A stretch of DNA of 64,000 nucleotides, from contig NZ_JAJNCX010000008.1 of NCBI RefSeq assembly GCF_021026315.1, positions 62,001 to 126,000 of the forward strand, written 5' to 3'. Origin of the DNA: Rhizobium sp. C4. Lineage in GTDB: Bacteria > Pseudomonadota > Alphaproteobacteria > Rhizobiales > Rhizobiaceae. The position numbers were made by a program, and so were the translations under genes. The notes beneath the pieces were generated by a model. That model was not told where the DNA came from. It did not search any database and saw nothing but the letters and a program-made list of their open reading frames with translations. Of the stretch, positions 54,418 to 62,849 are shown piece after piece. The first letter of the stretch is position 1. Each line of letters begins with the position of its first letter.

Positions 54418-55731
54418 TTACTTGATATAGCCGCCCTTCTTCATCTCGCGCTCGGTCGCGGCCTGGGCAGCCTTCAGGGCCGCGTCCACCGTTTCCTTGC
54501 CGGCAAGGGCTGCGGAGAACTGCTGGCCGACGGCCGTGCCGATGCCCTGGAATTCAGGGATCGCGACGAACTGGACGCCGACATAAGGCACCGGCTTGAC
54601 CGTCGGCTTCGTCGGATCTGCCGCATTGATCGAGTCCAGCGTCATCTTGGCGAAGGGTGCTGCCTTCTGGTAATCGGCATTGGCATAGAGCGACTTGCGC
54701 GTGCCCGGAGGTACGTTCGCCCAGCCTTCCTTGGAGGCGACCAGCTCGGTGTAATGCTTGCTGGTTGCCCAGGAGACGAACTTCTCGGCGGCTTCCGTCT
54801 TCTTGGTGCCGGCGGGGATCGCAAGGTTCCAGGCCCAGAGCCAGTTGGCGCGCTTGCCGAGACCATTGTCGGGCGCGAGCGCATAGCCGACCTTGTCGGC
54901 AACCTTCGAAGCCTTCGGATCGGAGACGAAGGAAGCGGCGACCGTTGCGTCGATCCACATGCCGCATTTGCCCTGCTGGAAGAGCGCGAGGTTTTCGTTG
55001 AAGCCGTTGGACGAGGCGCCATCGGGGCCGGCGTCCTTCATCAGCTTGACGTAGAATTCCAGCGTCTTCTTCCATTCCGGCTGGTCGAATTGCGGGGTCC
55101 ACTTTTCGTCGAACCAGCGGGCGCCGAAGGAGTTGGACATGGCCGTCAGGAAGGCCATGTTCTCGCCCCAGCCGGCCTTGCCGCGCAGGCACACGCCGTT
55201 GATGCCTTCCTTGCGGTCGGTCATCTTGCGGGCAGCATCCGCAATGAAGTCCCAGGTCGGCGCGTCAGGCATTTTCAGCCCGGCCTTTTCCATCAGGTCC
55301 TTGCGATACATCACCATCGAGCTTTCGCCGTAGAAGGGCGCGGCATAAAGCTTGCCATCAGCGCTGATGCCGTTGCGGATCGCCGGCAGCAGGTCATCGA
55401 CGTCGTAGTCGGGACCCAGCTTGTCGAGCGCCACGAGCCAGCCGTTCTTCGCCCAGATCGGAACTTCATAAGTGCCGATGGTCAGCACGTCATACTGGCC
55501 GCCCTTGGTGGCGATATCCGTCGTCACCTTCTGACGCAGCACGTTTTCTTCCAGCGTCACCCAGTTCAGCTTGATGTCCGGATTGGCCTTGGTGAAGTCG
55601 TCGGTCAGCTTCTGCATGCGGACCATGTCGCCATTGTTGACCGTGGCGATCGTCAGCGTCGTCTCGGCATGGGCAGCGCCAGCGATTGCGAGCGCCGAAA
55701 CCGCGCCCAGCATCCATCCTTGAAATCTCAT
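54418..55731 (-). CDS. smoE: Polyol ABC transporter periplasmic binding protein
   Basis: 437 residues from the ATG at 55731 with GGGAGGA upstream. Signal peptide about 1-22 (ending GAAHA). Family 1 solute-binding fold: TTLTIATVNNGDMVRMQKLTDDFTKANPDIKLNWV, YDVLTIGTYEVPIWAKNGWL and FYGESSMVMYRKDLMEKAGL. The close match to rhizobial SmoE and the downstream order F-G-K-S-mtlK fix its identity. It binds sorbitol, mannitol and related polyols. Confidence 0.94.
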   Translation of the reverse strand: MRFQGWMLGAVSALAIAGAAHAETTLTIATVNNGDMVRMQKLTDDFTKANPDIKLNWVTLEENVLRQKVTTDIATKGGQYDVLTIGTYEVPIWAKNGWLVALDKLGPDYDVDDLLPAIRNGISADGKLYAAPFYGESSMVMYRKDLMEKAGLKMPDAPTWDFIADAARKMTDRKEGINGVCLRGKAGWGENMAFLTAMSNSFGARWFDEKWTPQFDQPEWKKTLEFYVKLMKDAGPDGASSNGFNENLALFQQGKCGMWIDATVAASFVSDPKASKVADKVGYALAPDNGLGKRANWLWAWNLAIPAGTKKTEAAEKFVSWATSKHYTELVASKEGWANVPPGTRKSLYANADYQKAAPFAKMTLDSINAADPTKPTVKPVPYVGVQFVAIPEFQGIGTAVGQQFSAALAGKETVDAALKAAQAATEREMKKGGYIK

Positions 55732-55753
55732 CTTTTCCTCCCAGAGAAGCAAT

Positions 55754-55772
55754 TGAGCAAATGCTATGCTCA
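55754..55772. promoter_or_regulatory. Candidate polyol-regulator operator upstream of smoE
   Basis: TGAGCA (55754-55759) and TGCTCA (55767-55772) form inverted arms with a 7-base spacer, 22 bp upstream of the smoE start. Size and spacing are plausible for a SorC-type regulator. Confidence 0.45.
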
Positions 55773-55985
55773 TGGGCAAATAATCGATTTAAAGACGAAC
55801 TTGTCAACGGCAAATCGTCGCTGCGGCGCACAAGAGCGGGTTAAGATATTGGCTTATTTCGAGAAATTCGCTTCATTGGGGCCGTTCCCCTCGGCGTGCC
55901 CGAGATACAACGAAAGGCCGCAATTGCCGGCCCGATCAATTTGGACTATATAGTCATTCTAGTCACACTGGTCAGGAGAGAGCCC

Positions 55986-56252
55986 ATGAAGACCCCTGCC
56001 CCCAAACACGCAGACTGGACCGTCGCAAGCGCGAAGGCGAAGCTGTCGGAAGTGATCGAACGCGCGCAGACCGAGCCGCAGACGATTACCCGAAATGGCA
56101 AACCCAGCGTCGTCGTCGTGTCGGCGGAAGAATGGCAGCGCAAGACGGCCCGGAAGGGAACCCTTGCCGAATTCCTGATGGCTTCGCCGTTGCGGGGGCG
56201 CGACCTGGATATGGATCGGCTTCCAGACCCGCCGCGCGATCTTGATCTATGA
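55986..56252 (+). CDS. Phd/YefM-family antitoxin
   Basis: 88 residues from the ATG at 55986; the frame is open further upstream but the family begins near here. The Phd pattern is WTVASAKAKLSEVIERAQTEPQTITRNGKPSVVVVSAEEWQR, followed by a toxin-binding tail. The stop overlaps the PIN toxin start (ATGA), the standard arrangement of antitoxin first. It binds its own promoter and neutralises the PIN nuclease. Confidence 0.92.
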   Translation: MKTPAPKHADWTVASAKAKLSEVIERAQTEPQTITRNGKPSVVVVSAEEWQRKTARKGTLAEFLMASPLRGRDLDMDRLPDPPRDLDL

Positions 56253-56671
56253 ACGTACTTCTCGACACGAATGTCCTTTCCGAGCCGATGCGGGCTCGGC
56301 CGAACAGCCGCGCTTTGCTCTGGCTGCATGAACTCGACGAAGATCGAGCCTTCATGAGCGTCGTTACGCTCGCGGAAATACGGCGCGGTGTGCCGCTTCT
56401 GGATCCTGGCCGTCGCTGGCAGGCGCTGTCAGACTGGCTTGAACATGACCTGCCTGAACGGTTCGAGGGCAGGCTTCTTCAGATTGATGCGGCAATTGCG
56501 CTCGCTTGGGGCGATGTGATGGCGGGCGCGAAACGCGCCGGGCGGGGCTTGTCGTCCATGGATGGTCTATTGGCAGCGACAGCCCTTGCGCATGACCTCA
56601 CATTGGCAACACGCAACATCAAGGATTTCGAAGGTCTGGGCATCAGGCTCATTGATCCGTGGTTGACGTAA
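56249..56671 (+). CDS. PIN-domain toxin (VapC/FitB type)
   Basis: 140 residues. PIN acidic residues: Asp in LLDTNVLSE (about 6), Glu in TLAEIRRG, Asp in SSMDGLLAATAL (about 108), and the fourth position in LATRNIKDFEGLG. An Mg-dependent RNase by family. Coupled to the Phd antitoxin. The pair sits between smoE and its regulator gene, near repABC. Confidence 0.92.
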   Translation: MNVLLDTNVLSEPMRARPNSRALLWLHELDEDRAFMSVVTLAEIRRGVPLLDPGRRWQALSDWLEHDLPERFEGRLLQIDAAIALAWGDVMAGAKRAGRGLSSMDGLLAATALAHDLTLATRNIKDFEGLGIRLIDPWLT

Positions 56672-56718
56672 GGCCCCGAGCAACTGAAACTCTTTTGCGA
56701 AAGCGAGGATTTCCGGAG

Positions 56719-56928
56719 ATGAGAAGGACAATCAATCTCGATGACTCCCTTTTGGAGCAAGCCCGTTCGCTCACCGGCATAAACGGGACCTCCGCCCTTA
56801 TTCGAGAGGCACTCGAAACGCTCGTTCGGCTGGAATCCGGAAGGCGCCTGATCGCATTGGGCGGTTCCATGCCGAATGCAGGCATCGAACCGCGCCGCCG
56901 GGCTTCAAAGATGAAAGGCAAAGGTTAG
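56719..56928 (+). CDS. VapB-type antitoxin without partner
   Basis: 69 residues from the ATG at 56719 with CCGGAG upstream. The ribbon-helix-helix start MRRTINLDDSLLEQARSLTG and a RESGRRL-like toxin-binding part (LVRLESGRRLIALGGSMPNA) fit the DUF2191/VapB family. The cognate VapC gene normally follows immediately. Here the next gene is convergent and unrelated, so this is an orphan or the remains of a deleted module. Confidence 0.8.
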   Translation: MRRTINLDDSLLEQARSLTGINGTSALIREALETLVRLESGRRLIALGGSMPNAGIEPRRRASKMKGKG

Positions 56929-56965
56929 ACACCTCAAGACGCCGGGTCACCACCCTGCAGTCGTT

Positions 56966-57919
56966 TCACCCTTTCAGCAGCATCCTTGCGGCCTCTTCGT
57001 CCGTGATCAGCCCGTTGATATGGCCGCCCAGCACGGCGGCCTTGATGGCCGCATGCTTGCGCGCGCCGCGCGCCAGACCGATGACGGTGGAGGTCGCGCG
57101 ATCGGGGATCGGCAGGCTTGCCACGCGCTGGTTGACGGGATGGTCGAGCAGCGTTCCATCGGCCCCGAAGATCCATCCGCAGATCTCGCCCGCCGCACCC
57201 GCCTTCAAAATGTCCTCCATCTCGTCGGGTCTCAGGAAGCCGTCGAGGACCAGCGGGGCTTTCAGCGCCATTTCGCCGATCCCGATGAAGGTCACATCCG
57301 ATCGTCTGGCAAGATCGATCGCGGTTTCCATCAGCGGCTGACGATGCATCAGGTCCCGCTCGGCCCGGGACGAAACGATAACCGGCAGCGGCATCGGAAA
57401 ATGCGGCGCCTTCACCGCATCGGCCATCGAGAAGATGACGTTGAAATAGGCGGCCGACCCGTCCGGACTGATATTGCCGGTCAGCGACACGATCTTGTGC
57501 TGCGGACATTCCATCGGCGGCAGCTGGTCGATGACGGCACGCAGCGTTCGCCCCGTTCCCATGGCAATGATCAGCGGTTCCGGCTGCTTCAGCCAGCGTT
57601 CCAGTTCCGCCGCACCCGCCTCGGCGACCCCCACCGGCAGGCCATCAGCCCCGGGATCCGTCGGAACGATTTCGACGCGCTTGAGGCCAAACCGGTCCAT
57701 CAGCGCCTCAGCCAGCTCCATGCAGGCGGCAATCGGATGGTCGAGCCGAACCTTGATCAGCTTTTCGGCGACGGAGAGGGAGATCAGCCGCTGCGCGCTC
57801 TGGCGCGAAATGCCCATGATGACGGCAATCTCGTCCTGCGTGCGGCCGGCGACATAGTAGAGCCAGCCCGCGCGCGCCGCGTCGTCCAGTCTCGAATTGC
57901 TCTCGCCTCGCCTTGCCAT
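56966..57919 (-). CDS. smoC: SorC-family sugar-binding transcriptional regulator
   Basis: 317 residues from the ATG at 57919 (MARRGESNSRLDD); an upstream start at 58045 would overlap repC. N-terminal HTH (about 10-55): RAGWLYYVAGRTQDEIAVIMGISRQSAQRLI. The SorC effector domain follows, with IIAMGTGRTLRAVIDQLPP, KIVSLTGNISPDGSAAYFNVI, TFIGIGEM, and LARGARKHAAIKAAVLGGHINGLITDEEAA. It is the likely regulator of smoEFGKS-mtlK, as in Rhodobacter and rhizobia, although three toxin-antitoxin genes lie between it and smoE. It ends 38 bp from the vapB stop, convergent. Confidence 0.88.
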   Translation of the reverse strand: MARRGESNSRLDDAARAGWLYYVAGRTQDEIAVIMGISRQSAQRLISLSVAEKLIKVRLDHPIAACMELAEALMDRFGLKRVEIVPTDPGADGLPVGVAEAGAAELERWLKQPEPLIIAMGTGRTLRAVIDQLPPMECPQHKIVSLTGNISPDGSAAYFNVIFSMADAVKAPHFPMPLPVIVSSRAERDLMHRQPLMETAIDLARRSDVTFIGIGEMALKAPLVLDGFLRPDEMEDILKAGAAGEICGWIFGADGTLLDHPVNQRVASLPIPDRATSTVIGLARGARKHAAIKAAVLGGHINGLITDEEAARMLLKG

Positions 57920-57968
57920 CAGTCCTCGCTTACCCGGTGCCGCAAGCTGCCAAGTTTCGTTTGCGCTG

Positions 57969-59228
57969 TCAAACAGCTCGCGCCGGTTCGCAATGACGTC
58001 GTTCTCCGCTCTGCTCAAGAGCTCGCAACACGGGTCCCAGTGCAAATTTGCCGCTCAGGGCCTTGCTGGCGAGCGCTCGCAGATACCCTCCGGGAGCCCG
58101 GATATGCTCAGCCCGCTCCAGAATTGCCGCCACCGCGATGGCGGCCTGTATTTCTCCCATCGCCGCACAAGCCGTGTTCCAGGCCGCCGGCGAAATCCTG
58201 AGCATCGCCCTGACAAGCACCACCGCGCCCATGAAGTCGGCCCAGTTTCCGATCCCGTTCCGGCTATAGTCGGCAATCTGCGGGCAAGCTGTCAGAATCC
58301 GGGAAAGGGAAATCGTTTCGCGGCTCTGTTTGCCTGCAGCTTCGGCCTTCTCACCCGCATCATCAGTTGCGGTCTGATCGATCTCTTCTCTGATCTTCAT
58401 AGCCGATTCATGAGTCTGATCTGATTCAGGATTCTGTATGTGGTGCTCAAATTGGTGCACAGAGGCGCTCAGTTCCGCCGCCGAAATTGTCTCGACATAG
58501 GCATTTTCCAGCTCGGCCCGCAGACGAAGCAGGCCATCCCGGCGCTCTGTCAGAGCCTCGATCGTCGCGTTGCGTCCGACCCGGCCGGAGAGCGCTTCGA
58601 GCCGAGCTTCGAAATGCTCCCAGTCCCCTGCCCTTCCTTCGTTCAGCGCCGCCTGCAACAGCTTGGCGATATCGCGGAGATGCAGCGTCACCTCGCCGCG
58701 CAAGCCCTGCCGCCGGCGTTCTTCGCCACGGATGCGCTCTGCCTGTGCGTGGATGGCATCGGCGGCAAGGCCGAGGGGCGCAAGATCGAAGCCGAACATG
58801 TCCTGTGGTGCACCATGGGCGTCGCGGCGGCAGTAGCGTTTGCCGTTCGGGCTGTCGCGGCGGAAGATGAGGCCGGCTTCCACGAGGGTCGCAATATGGC
58901 GGCGGATCGTTGCCGGCGACATGCCGCGGGCGCGCAGGGAGAGCTGCTGGTTGGACGGAAACACGATCAGCGGCTTCGAACCATCCAGCAGTCGTTCGGG
59001 ATGAAAGCTCAACAATGCCTCCAGGACCGCAATGGAGCGGTCGGAGAGCCCGTAGGCGGACTTTGCCTCGGTGAGCGCCCGCAGCAATTGCCACTTGTCG
59101 GCCCCTGCCCCAGGACGCTTTGTCTCAGCGAGCTTCGCCTGGGCCTCTGTCACCTGCTTTCGCCGCAAAAATTGGCGCGCAACCATCCTGCCGCCGCCAA
59201 ATGGCGTCGTTGCTATGTCGTCGTTCAT
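57969..59228 (-). CDS. repC: Replication initiator RepC
   Basis: 419 residues. Typical RepC: GGGRMVARQFLRRKQV near the N-terminus, DKWQLLRALTEAKSAYGLSDRSIAVLEALLSFHPE, the winged-helix FPSNQQLSLRARGMSPATIRRHIATLVEAGLIFRRDSPNGKRYCRRD, and the C-terminal RILTACPQIADYSRNGIGNWADFMGAVVLVRAMLRISPAAW with APGGYLRALASKA. RepC binds the origin, which in this family lies within repC itself. Expression is limited by an antisense RNA in the upstream gap. Confidence 0.97.
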   Translation of the reverse strand: MNDDIATTPFGGGRMVARQFLRRKQVTEAQAKLAETKRPGAGADKWQLLRALTEAKSAYGLSDRSIAVLEALLSFHPERLLDGSKPLIVFPSNQQLSLRARGMSPATIRRHIATLVEAGLIFRRDSPNGKRYCRRDAHGAPQDMFGFDLAPLGLAADAIHAQAERIRGEERRRQGLRGEVTLHLRDIAKLLQAALNEGRAGDWEHFEARLEALSGRVGRNATIEALTERRDGLLRLRAELENAYVETISAAELSASVHQFEHHIQNPESDQTHESAMKIREEIDQTATDDAGEKAEAAGKQSRETISLSRILTACPQIADYSRNGIGNWADFMGAVVLVRAMLRISPAAWNTACAAMGEIQAAIAVAAILERAEHIRAPGGYLRALASKALSGKFALGPVLRALEQSGERRHCEPARAV

Positions 59229-59363
59229 GATCGCCCTCTTCCTTCAAGAGGCAAGACGGCGCCCTGACGGCACTTGATCTACGGGCACAGACCATCGCCG
59301 CGCATTTTCATGCACGGGACGCTTACGCATAACATATTGAAAACAGTTACACTTCTTCGTTTC

Positions 59364-59382
59364 GGCGCAAAAAGCTTTGCGC
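59364..59382. promoter_or_regulatory. Hairpin in the repC leader
   Basis: GCGCAAA / TTTGCGC with loop AAGC forms a 7-bp perfect stem in the repC leader, between the antisense RNA gene and repC. It may be part of the attenuation switch. Confidence 0.4.
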
Positions 59383-59390
59383 AGACTCTT

Positions 59391-59473
59391 GACTTTGCCC
59401 GGTGGAAGTGATTCTCTTGAACTGCTAGATAGAAGAGGGCTTCCGGGATGGTGACGTTTCGGGGGCCTTTTTT
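59391..59473 (+). ncRNA. Counter-transcribed RNA (inc-alpha) antisense to the repB-repC leader
   Basis: The 321-bp repB-repC gap is where repABC replicons encode a short antisense RNA that blocks repC translation. On the plus strand a terminator is clear (59438-59473: GGCTTCCG pairing with CGGGGGCC, then six T). A TTGACT (59391-59396) is a possible -35. The 5' end is not determined; the coordinates mark the promoter to the terminator. Confidence 0.6.
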
Positions 59474-59549
59474 CTTGCTCGCTCTGCTCCTGTTGCTCGT
59501 TTCAGTGGACCGGGGCCGCGCTCATCGAGCCCTTCCCCTGCCTTGATCT

Positions 59550-60611
59550 CTATTTCGCCTTTGCCTCTTGCTGATGGGCGTTCCACGCCTCCTCGATCAG
59601 CGACGTGACGGTGGCGAGAAACGCGTCGGGGACCGGCGCGGTAAATTCTATCCTTGGCTTTCCGCCCCCCGCATAGACCTTGCCGAATGCCTTGCCGTCG
59701 CGGCCGGAAAGCGGCTCGCCACGATCGGGCTTGGGCTTCTGCTTGCGCGACAGGCGGTCGAACAGCATCTGGAAGCGTCGGTTGGTTTCGGCGGCGCGGA
59801 AACGCTGCGAGCCGGCCTCGTCGCTGGCGATCTCTTCCGCCGCCGGACGTGCCGTAAAGATCGCGCCGAGCGCCATCCAGCGCTCGCGGCCGACCTTGGG
59901 GGCCGGGCCGATATCGCGGGCAATGTGGAGCGGAATGCTGTCGGCGACCTGCAGAAGCCGCGACACTTCGCTCTTCTGCACGCCGAGGGAATCTTCCACC
60001 ACCTTGCGGGCGAAGCCGCGCTGGACGAGCGCCTGCGCGAAGAAGGCACGCTCGATGAAGGTGAGATCGCGCCGCTCGGCATTTTCCTTGCCCTGCGCCA
60101 GCACCAGTTCGTCGTCGGTCAGCGGGCGAACGATCGCCTTGACCTTTCGCTCCAGGCTGCGCACGGCGGCAAGCCGGCGGTGGCCATAGGCGGTCTGGAA
60201 GTGGCCGGGCTTGTCCGGATGCGGGCGAACGAGAATGGGCACCTGCTGGCCACTCTCGCGAATGCTGTCGACCAGCCCCATGAACTCGCCATCGGTTTCG
60301 CCACGGGCGAACCGATCCTCGACGAAGGAGGAGGACACGAGTGCGCAATCGAGTTCGACGATGCGCTCGCCGTCCTCGAAAGCCTGACGCAGATTGCGCG
60401 CCTCTTCCGCCTCGCGGGCGAGCGAGCCGAGCGACAGCCCCATGGCCCGCACGGCGCCGGAGGCCGCACGCTGCGGGTCGGGCGCGCGCTGAGCCGCAGC
60501 CGGCTCAGCTTCCGGCATGGGCTCGGCCGACTTCGTTTCAGGCGCGACGGGTCCGCCCGGTCTCCCGGTGAACAAGGCCTTCAGTTCGTCGCGTCGCTTG
60601 CCGCTGGACAT
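59550..60611 (-). CDS. repB: Partition protein RepB (ParB type)
   Basis: 353 residues from the ATG at 60611; a GTG at 60623 would add four. The N-terminal MSSGKRRDELKALFTG is typical of RepB. The ParB nuclease-like domain has VPILVRPHPDKPGHFQTAYGHRRLAAV, followed by the HTH region FARKVVEDSLGVQKSEVSRLLQVADSIP. The C-terminal domain ends in FLATVTSLIEEAW. It binds parS and acts with RepA. The gap from repA is 26 bp. Confidence 0.96.
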   Translation of the reverse strand: MSSGKRRDELKALFTGRPGGPVAPETKSAEPMPEAEPAAAQRAPDPQRAASGAVRAMGLSLGSLAREAEEARNLRQAFEDGERIVELDCALVSSSFVEDRFARGETDGEFMGLVDSIRESGQQVPILVRPHPDKPGHFQTAYGHRRLAAVRSLERKVKAIVRPLTDDELVLAQGKENAERRDLTFIERAFFAQALVQRGFARKVVEDSLGVQKSEVSRLLQVADSIPLHIARDIGPAPKVGRERWMALGAIFTARPAAEEIASDEAGSQRFRAAETNRRFQMLFDRLSRKQKPKPDRGEPLSGRDGKAFGKVYAGGGKPRIEFTAPVPDAFLATVTSLIEEAWNAHQQEAKAK

Positions 60612-60637
60612 GGGTGTCTTCACTTCAGTTCAACTCG

Positions 60638-61882
60638 TCAGGCGCGGCCCCAGGCCGCATGGATCAATTGTTCGATTTCCGAATTCACCGCGTTCAGGCT
60701 TTCGAGCGCCCGGTCATAGGTCGCGCGGGTGAAATTCTCGCGGCCGACTTCATAGAGCGTCTGCTTGGTCAGGCCGGCATCCGAAATGGCGGTCGACTTG
60801 ACCATCGGCGCGGTCAGCACGCGGTCGCCGAACAGCGAGCGCATGAAACCGGCAATCTGCGTCTGCGGCCCGTCATTCGGTTCGTAGCGGGTGACGAGAT
60901 AGCGCAGGAAGTCGAAATTCAGCGTGCCGCCGGCTTCCCGCACGACCGACAGAAGGTCGGAGGTCATGAACAGGAACTGGCTCATCGAGGCGACGTCGAG
61001 CATCTGCGGGTGGACGGTGACGATCACCGAGGTCGACGCACAGAGCGCCGAGAGCGTCAGATAGCCGAGCTGCGGCGGGCAATCGAGCACGACGACGTCG
61101 TAATCGTCGGCGACCGTCTGCAGCGCTTCCTGGACGCGGGAGAAGAACAGCGCTTGCGAATGTTCGCCGGCTTTGCGGTTCGCCAGCACCTGCGGCGTCA
61201 CATGCTCGAATTCCTGCAGCTCGAGATTACCCGGCACAAGATCGAGACCGGCGAAATAGGTCTTGCGAATGACCTCTCGCAGCGGACGCCGCTCGGCGTC
61301 GTAGCGGATGGCGCCATAGAGCGTGTCATTGCCGGTGAGATCGAGTTCCGGCTGGTAGCCGAAGAGCGCCGAAAGCGAGGCCTGCGGATCGAGATCGATG
61401 GCCAGCACGCGGTGCCCGCTCATCGCCAGATATTGCGCCAGATGCACGGCCGACGTCGTCTTGCCGGAGCCGCCCTTGAAATTGGTGACGGAGAGGACCT
61501 GCAGATGTTCGCCGCGCTCGGCATCGCGCCACTTGAGATAGCTGCGTGCCTTCTGTGCATTGCCCTTGGCGAGCGCCTGTTCGGCCAGATGCTGGCGCAG
61601 CGCATGGATGTCGGCAAGCGAATAGAAGCGGCGGCCGGCCACGCCGGTCGAAGGCTGCGGCCCCTCGCCTGCCAGCGACAGCTGGCGCAGATAGCCGTCG
61701 GAGACGCCGATCATGCGGGCGGCCTCGCCGGAGGTGAAGCCACGCAGCACCTTTTGCGCCGCTGGCGGAAACAGCCGCTCGCGCATCGCCTTCAGCTGAT
61801 CGGAAAGAGCCGAGGCATCCGCCGCGATGGTGATATCGGCGGGGGGAAGCGATCGTGTATTTGCGGTCGCGGTGTTCGTCAC
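60638..61882 (-). CDS. repA: Partition protein RepA (ParA type)
   Basis: 414 residues. N-terminal DNA-binding region with GFTSGEAARMIGVSDGYLRQLSLAG (about 48-72), deviant Walker A KGGSGKT (136-142), LAIDLDPQASLSALFG, and VVLDCPPQLGYLTLSAL (Walker B). An ATPase that segregates the replicon and autorepresses repABC. The first gene of the operon; parS is 238 bp upstream. Confidence 0.97.
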   Translation of the reverse strand: MTNTATANTRSLPPADITIAADASALSDQLKAMRERLFPPAAQKVLRGFTSGEAARMIGVSDGYLRQLSLAGEGPQPSTGVAGRRFYSLADIHALRQHLAEQALAKGNAQKARSYLKWRDAERGEHLQVLSVTNFKGGSGKTTSAVHLAQYLAMSGHRVLAIDLDPQASLSALFGYQPELDLTGNDTLYGAIRYDAERRPLREVIRKTYFAGLDLVPGNLELQEFEHVTPQVLANRKAGEHSQALFFSRVQEALQTVADDYDVVVLDCPPQLGYLTLSALCASTSVIVTVHPQMLDVASMSQFLFMTSDLLSVVREAGGTLNFDFLRYLVTRYEPNDGPQTQIAGFMRSLFGDRVLTAPMVKSTAISDAGLTKQTLYEVGRENFTRATYDRALESLNAVNSEIEQLIHAAWGRA

Positions 61883-61940
61883 GCGTCATCTGCCTTGCTG
61901 CGCGCGATGCTCATTGACGCTTCATGGATGCGATACGAAG

Positions 61941-61956
61941 GTGAGGTACCTCTTAC
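61941..61956. promoter_or_regulatory. Palindrome upstream of repA, candidate RepA operator
   Basis: GTGAGGTACCTCTTAC contains the perfect 10-bp palindrome GAGGTACCTC (61943-61952), 60 bp upstream of repA. RepA autoregulates its promoter in this family, but the site has not been compared. Confidence 0.4.
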
Positions 61957-62119
61957 ATCGCGGAACGTCAGTTACGCTTCTGCGCGGATTATATCCAACT
62001 TGGCGTAAAAGTGAGACCAAAGGCGAGTCGCGTCAAGCATTAATTGCCGCCTCTTTCCCTTTGTTGTGACTCGTGATTTTGGCAGGCACGCCGCCATTTC
62101 AGGCGTCTTTCCGGCGACT

Positions 62120-62135
62120 GTTGACAGCTGTCAAC
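62120..62135. promoter_or_regulatory. parS centromere site
   Basis: GTTGACAGCTGTCAAC is a perfect 16-bp palindrome that fits the repABC parS consensus GTTNNCNGCNGNNAAC. It lies between repA and the RES toxin gene. Confidence 0.85.
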
Positions 62136-62147
62136 GGCCCTGCCCGG

Positions 62148-62849
62148 TCACGACCGGTCGATCTTGAGCACGGCGTCGGTGTCGTGCTCGCGCACGTAAT
62201 CGATCGCATGGCCGTTCCAGTGGAGATCGTAGAGGCGACCGGGAACGGGGTTGGCGGCAAGATCGGGATAGAAGAGCGCGACGCATTCGCCGCCCGGCCA
62301 GCGCGTGCTCGGATAGACGATGCCATGGGAGCCGGAGGCGTGCAGCGGTTCGGCCACCCCTTGCGCACCGGCATAGTTTTCCGGGTGCAGCCAGGCGGAG
62401 AATTCCGGGTCGCGGATGTCGTGCAGGTCGGCGCTGACGGAGAGCGTGATCTCCTGGCAGGTCGACACCCAGCCGGCAACCTCGCCGGTCGCCTTCAGAA
62501 AGCGCTCGTGGTGATGGATGGTCTGCAGGAGGGCGGCTTCCAGGGAATTGGCGGCATAGAGCACGCCGTAGCGGCCGGTGGAAAAGCGGCTCGGCAGATC
62601 GTAGCTGACCTGGGTGAACGGTCCCATGAGGACGCCGGTCTCGTCCTCGACCCGATGCGCCTCCGCTACGAGGTCGATATTGCCGACGGATTCCGACAGC
62701 CGCGCATCGGTCTTGCGCTCGGACGATGCGAGATGCGTCCAGTCATCGGGGCTTGCGATATCGTCGAAGATATTGACGCAGGCGGTGGCCACGCGAATGA
62801 AGCGGCGCGCCTGCGGCCATTCGATGCGGGTGACGGACGGAAGCTTCAC
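62148..62849 (-). CDS. RES-domain toxin
   Basis: 233 residues from a GTG at 62849 that overlaps the antitoxin stop (GTGA); a longer frame exists upstream but would overlap the antitoxin by over 100 bases. RES-domain pattern: SRFSTGRYGVLYAANSLEAALLQT (catalytic Arg, Tyr and Glu of the fold) and SGSHGIVYPSTRWPGGECVALF (Ser). RES toxins degrade NAD when free. The module sits next to parS and repA. Confidence 0.9.
   Translation of the reverse strand: MKLPSVTRIEWPQARRFIRVATACVNIFDDIASPDDWTHLASSERKTDARLSESVGNIDLVAEAHRVEDETGVLMGPFTQVSYDLPSRFSTGRYGVLYAANSLEAALLQTIHHHERFLKATGEVAGWVSTCQEITLSVSADLHDIRDPEFSAWLHPENYAGAQGVAEPLHASGSHGIVYPSTRWPGGECVALFYPDLAANPVPGRLYDLHWNGHAIDYVREHDTDAVLKIDRS

Noticed and set aside
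52155-54425. A 756-codon open frame on the plus strand
   Set aside because: Antisense to smoK, smoG and smoF, rich in Asp, Gln and His, runs through an intergenic repeat.
57920-58045. An N-terminal extension of the SorC regulator
   Set aside because: It would overlap the end of repC and adds residues unlike the family; the ATG at 57919 fits better.
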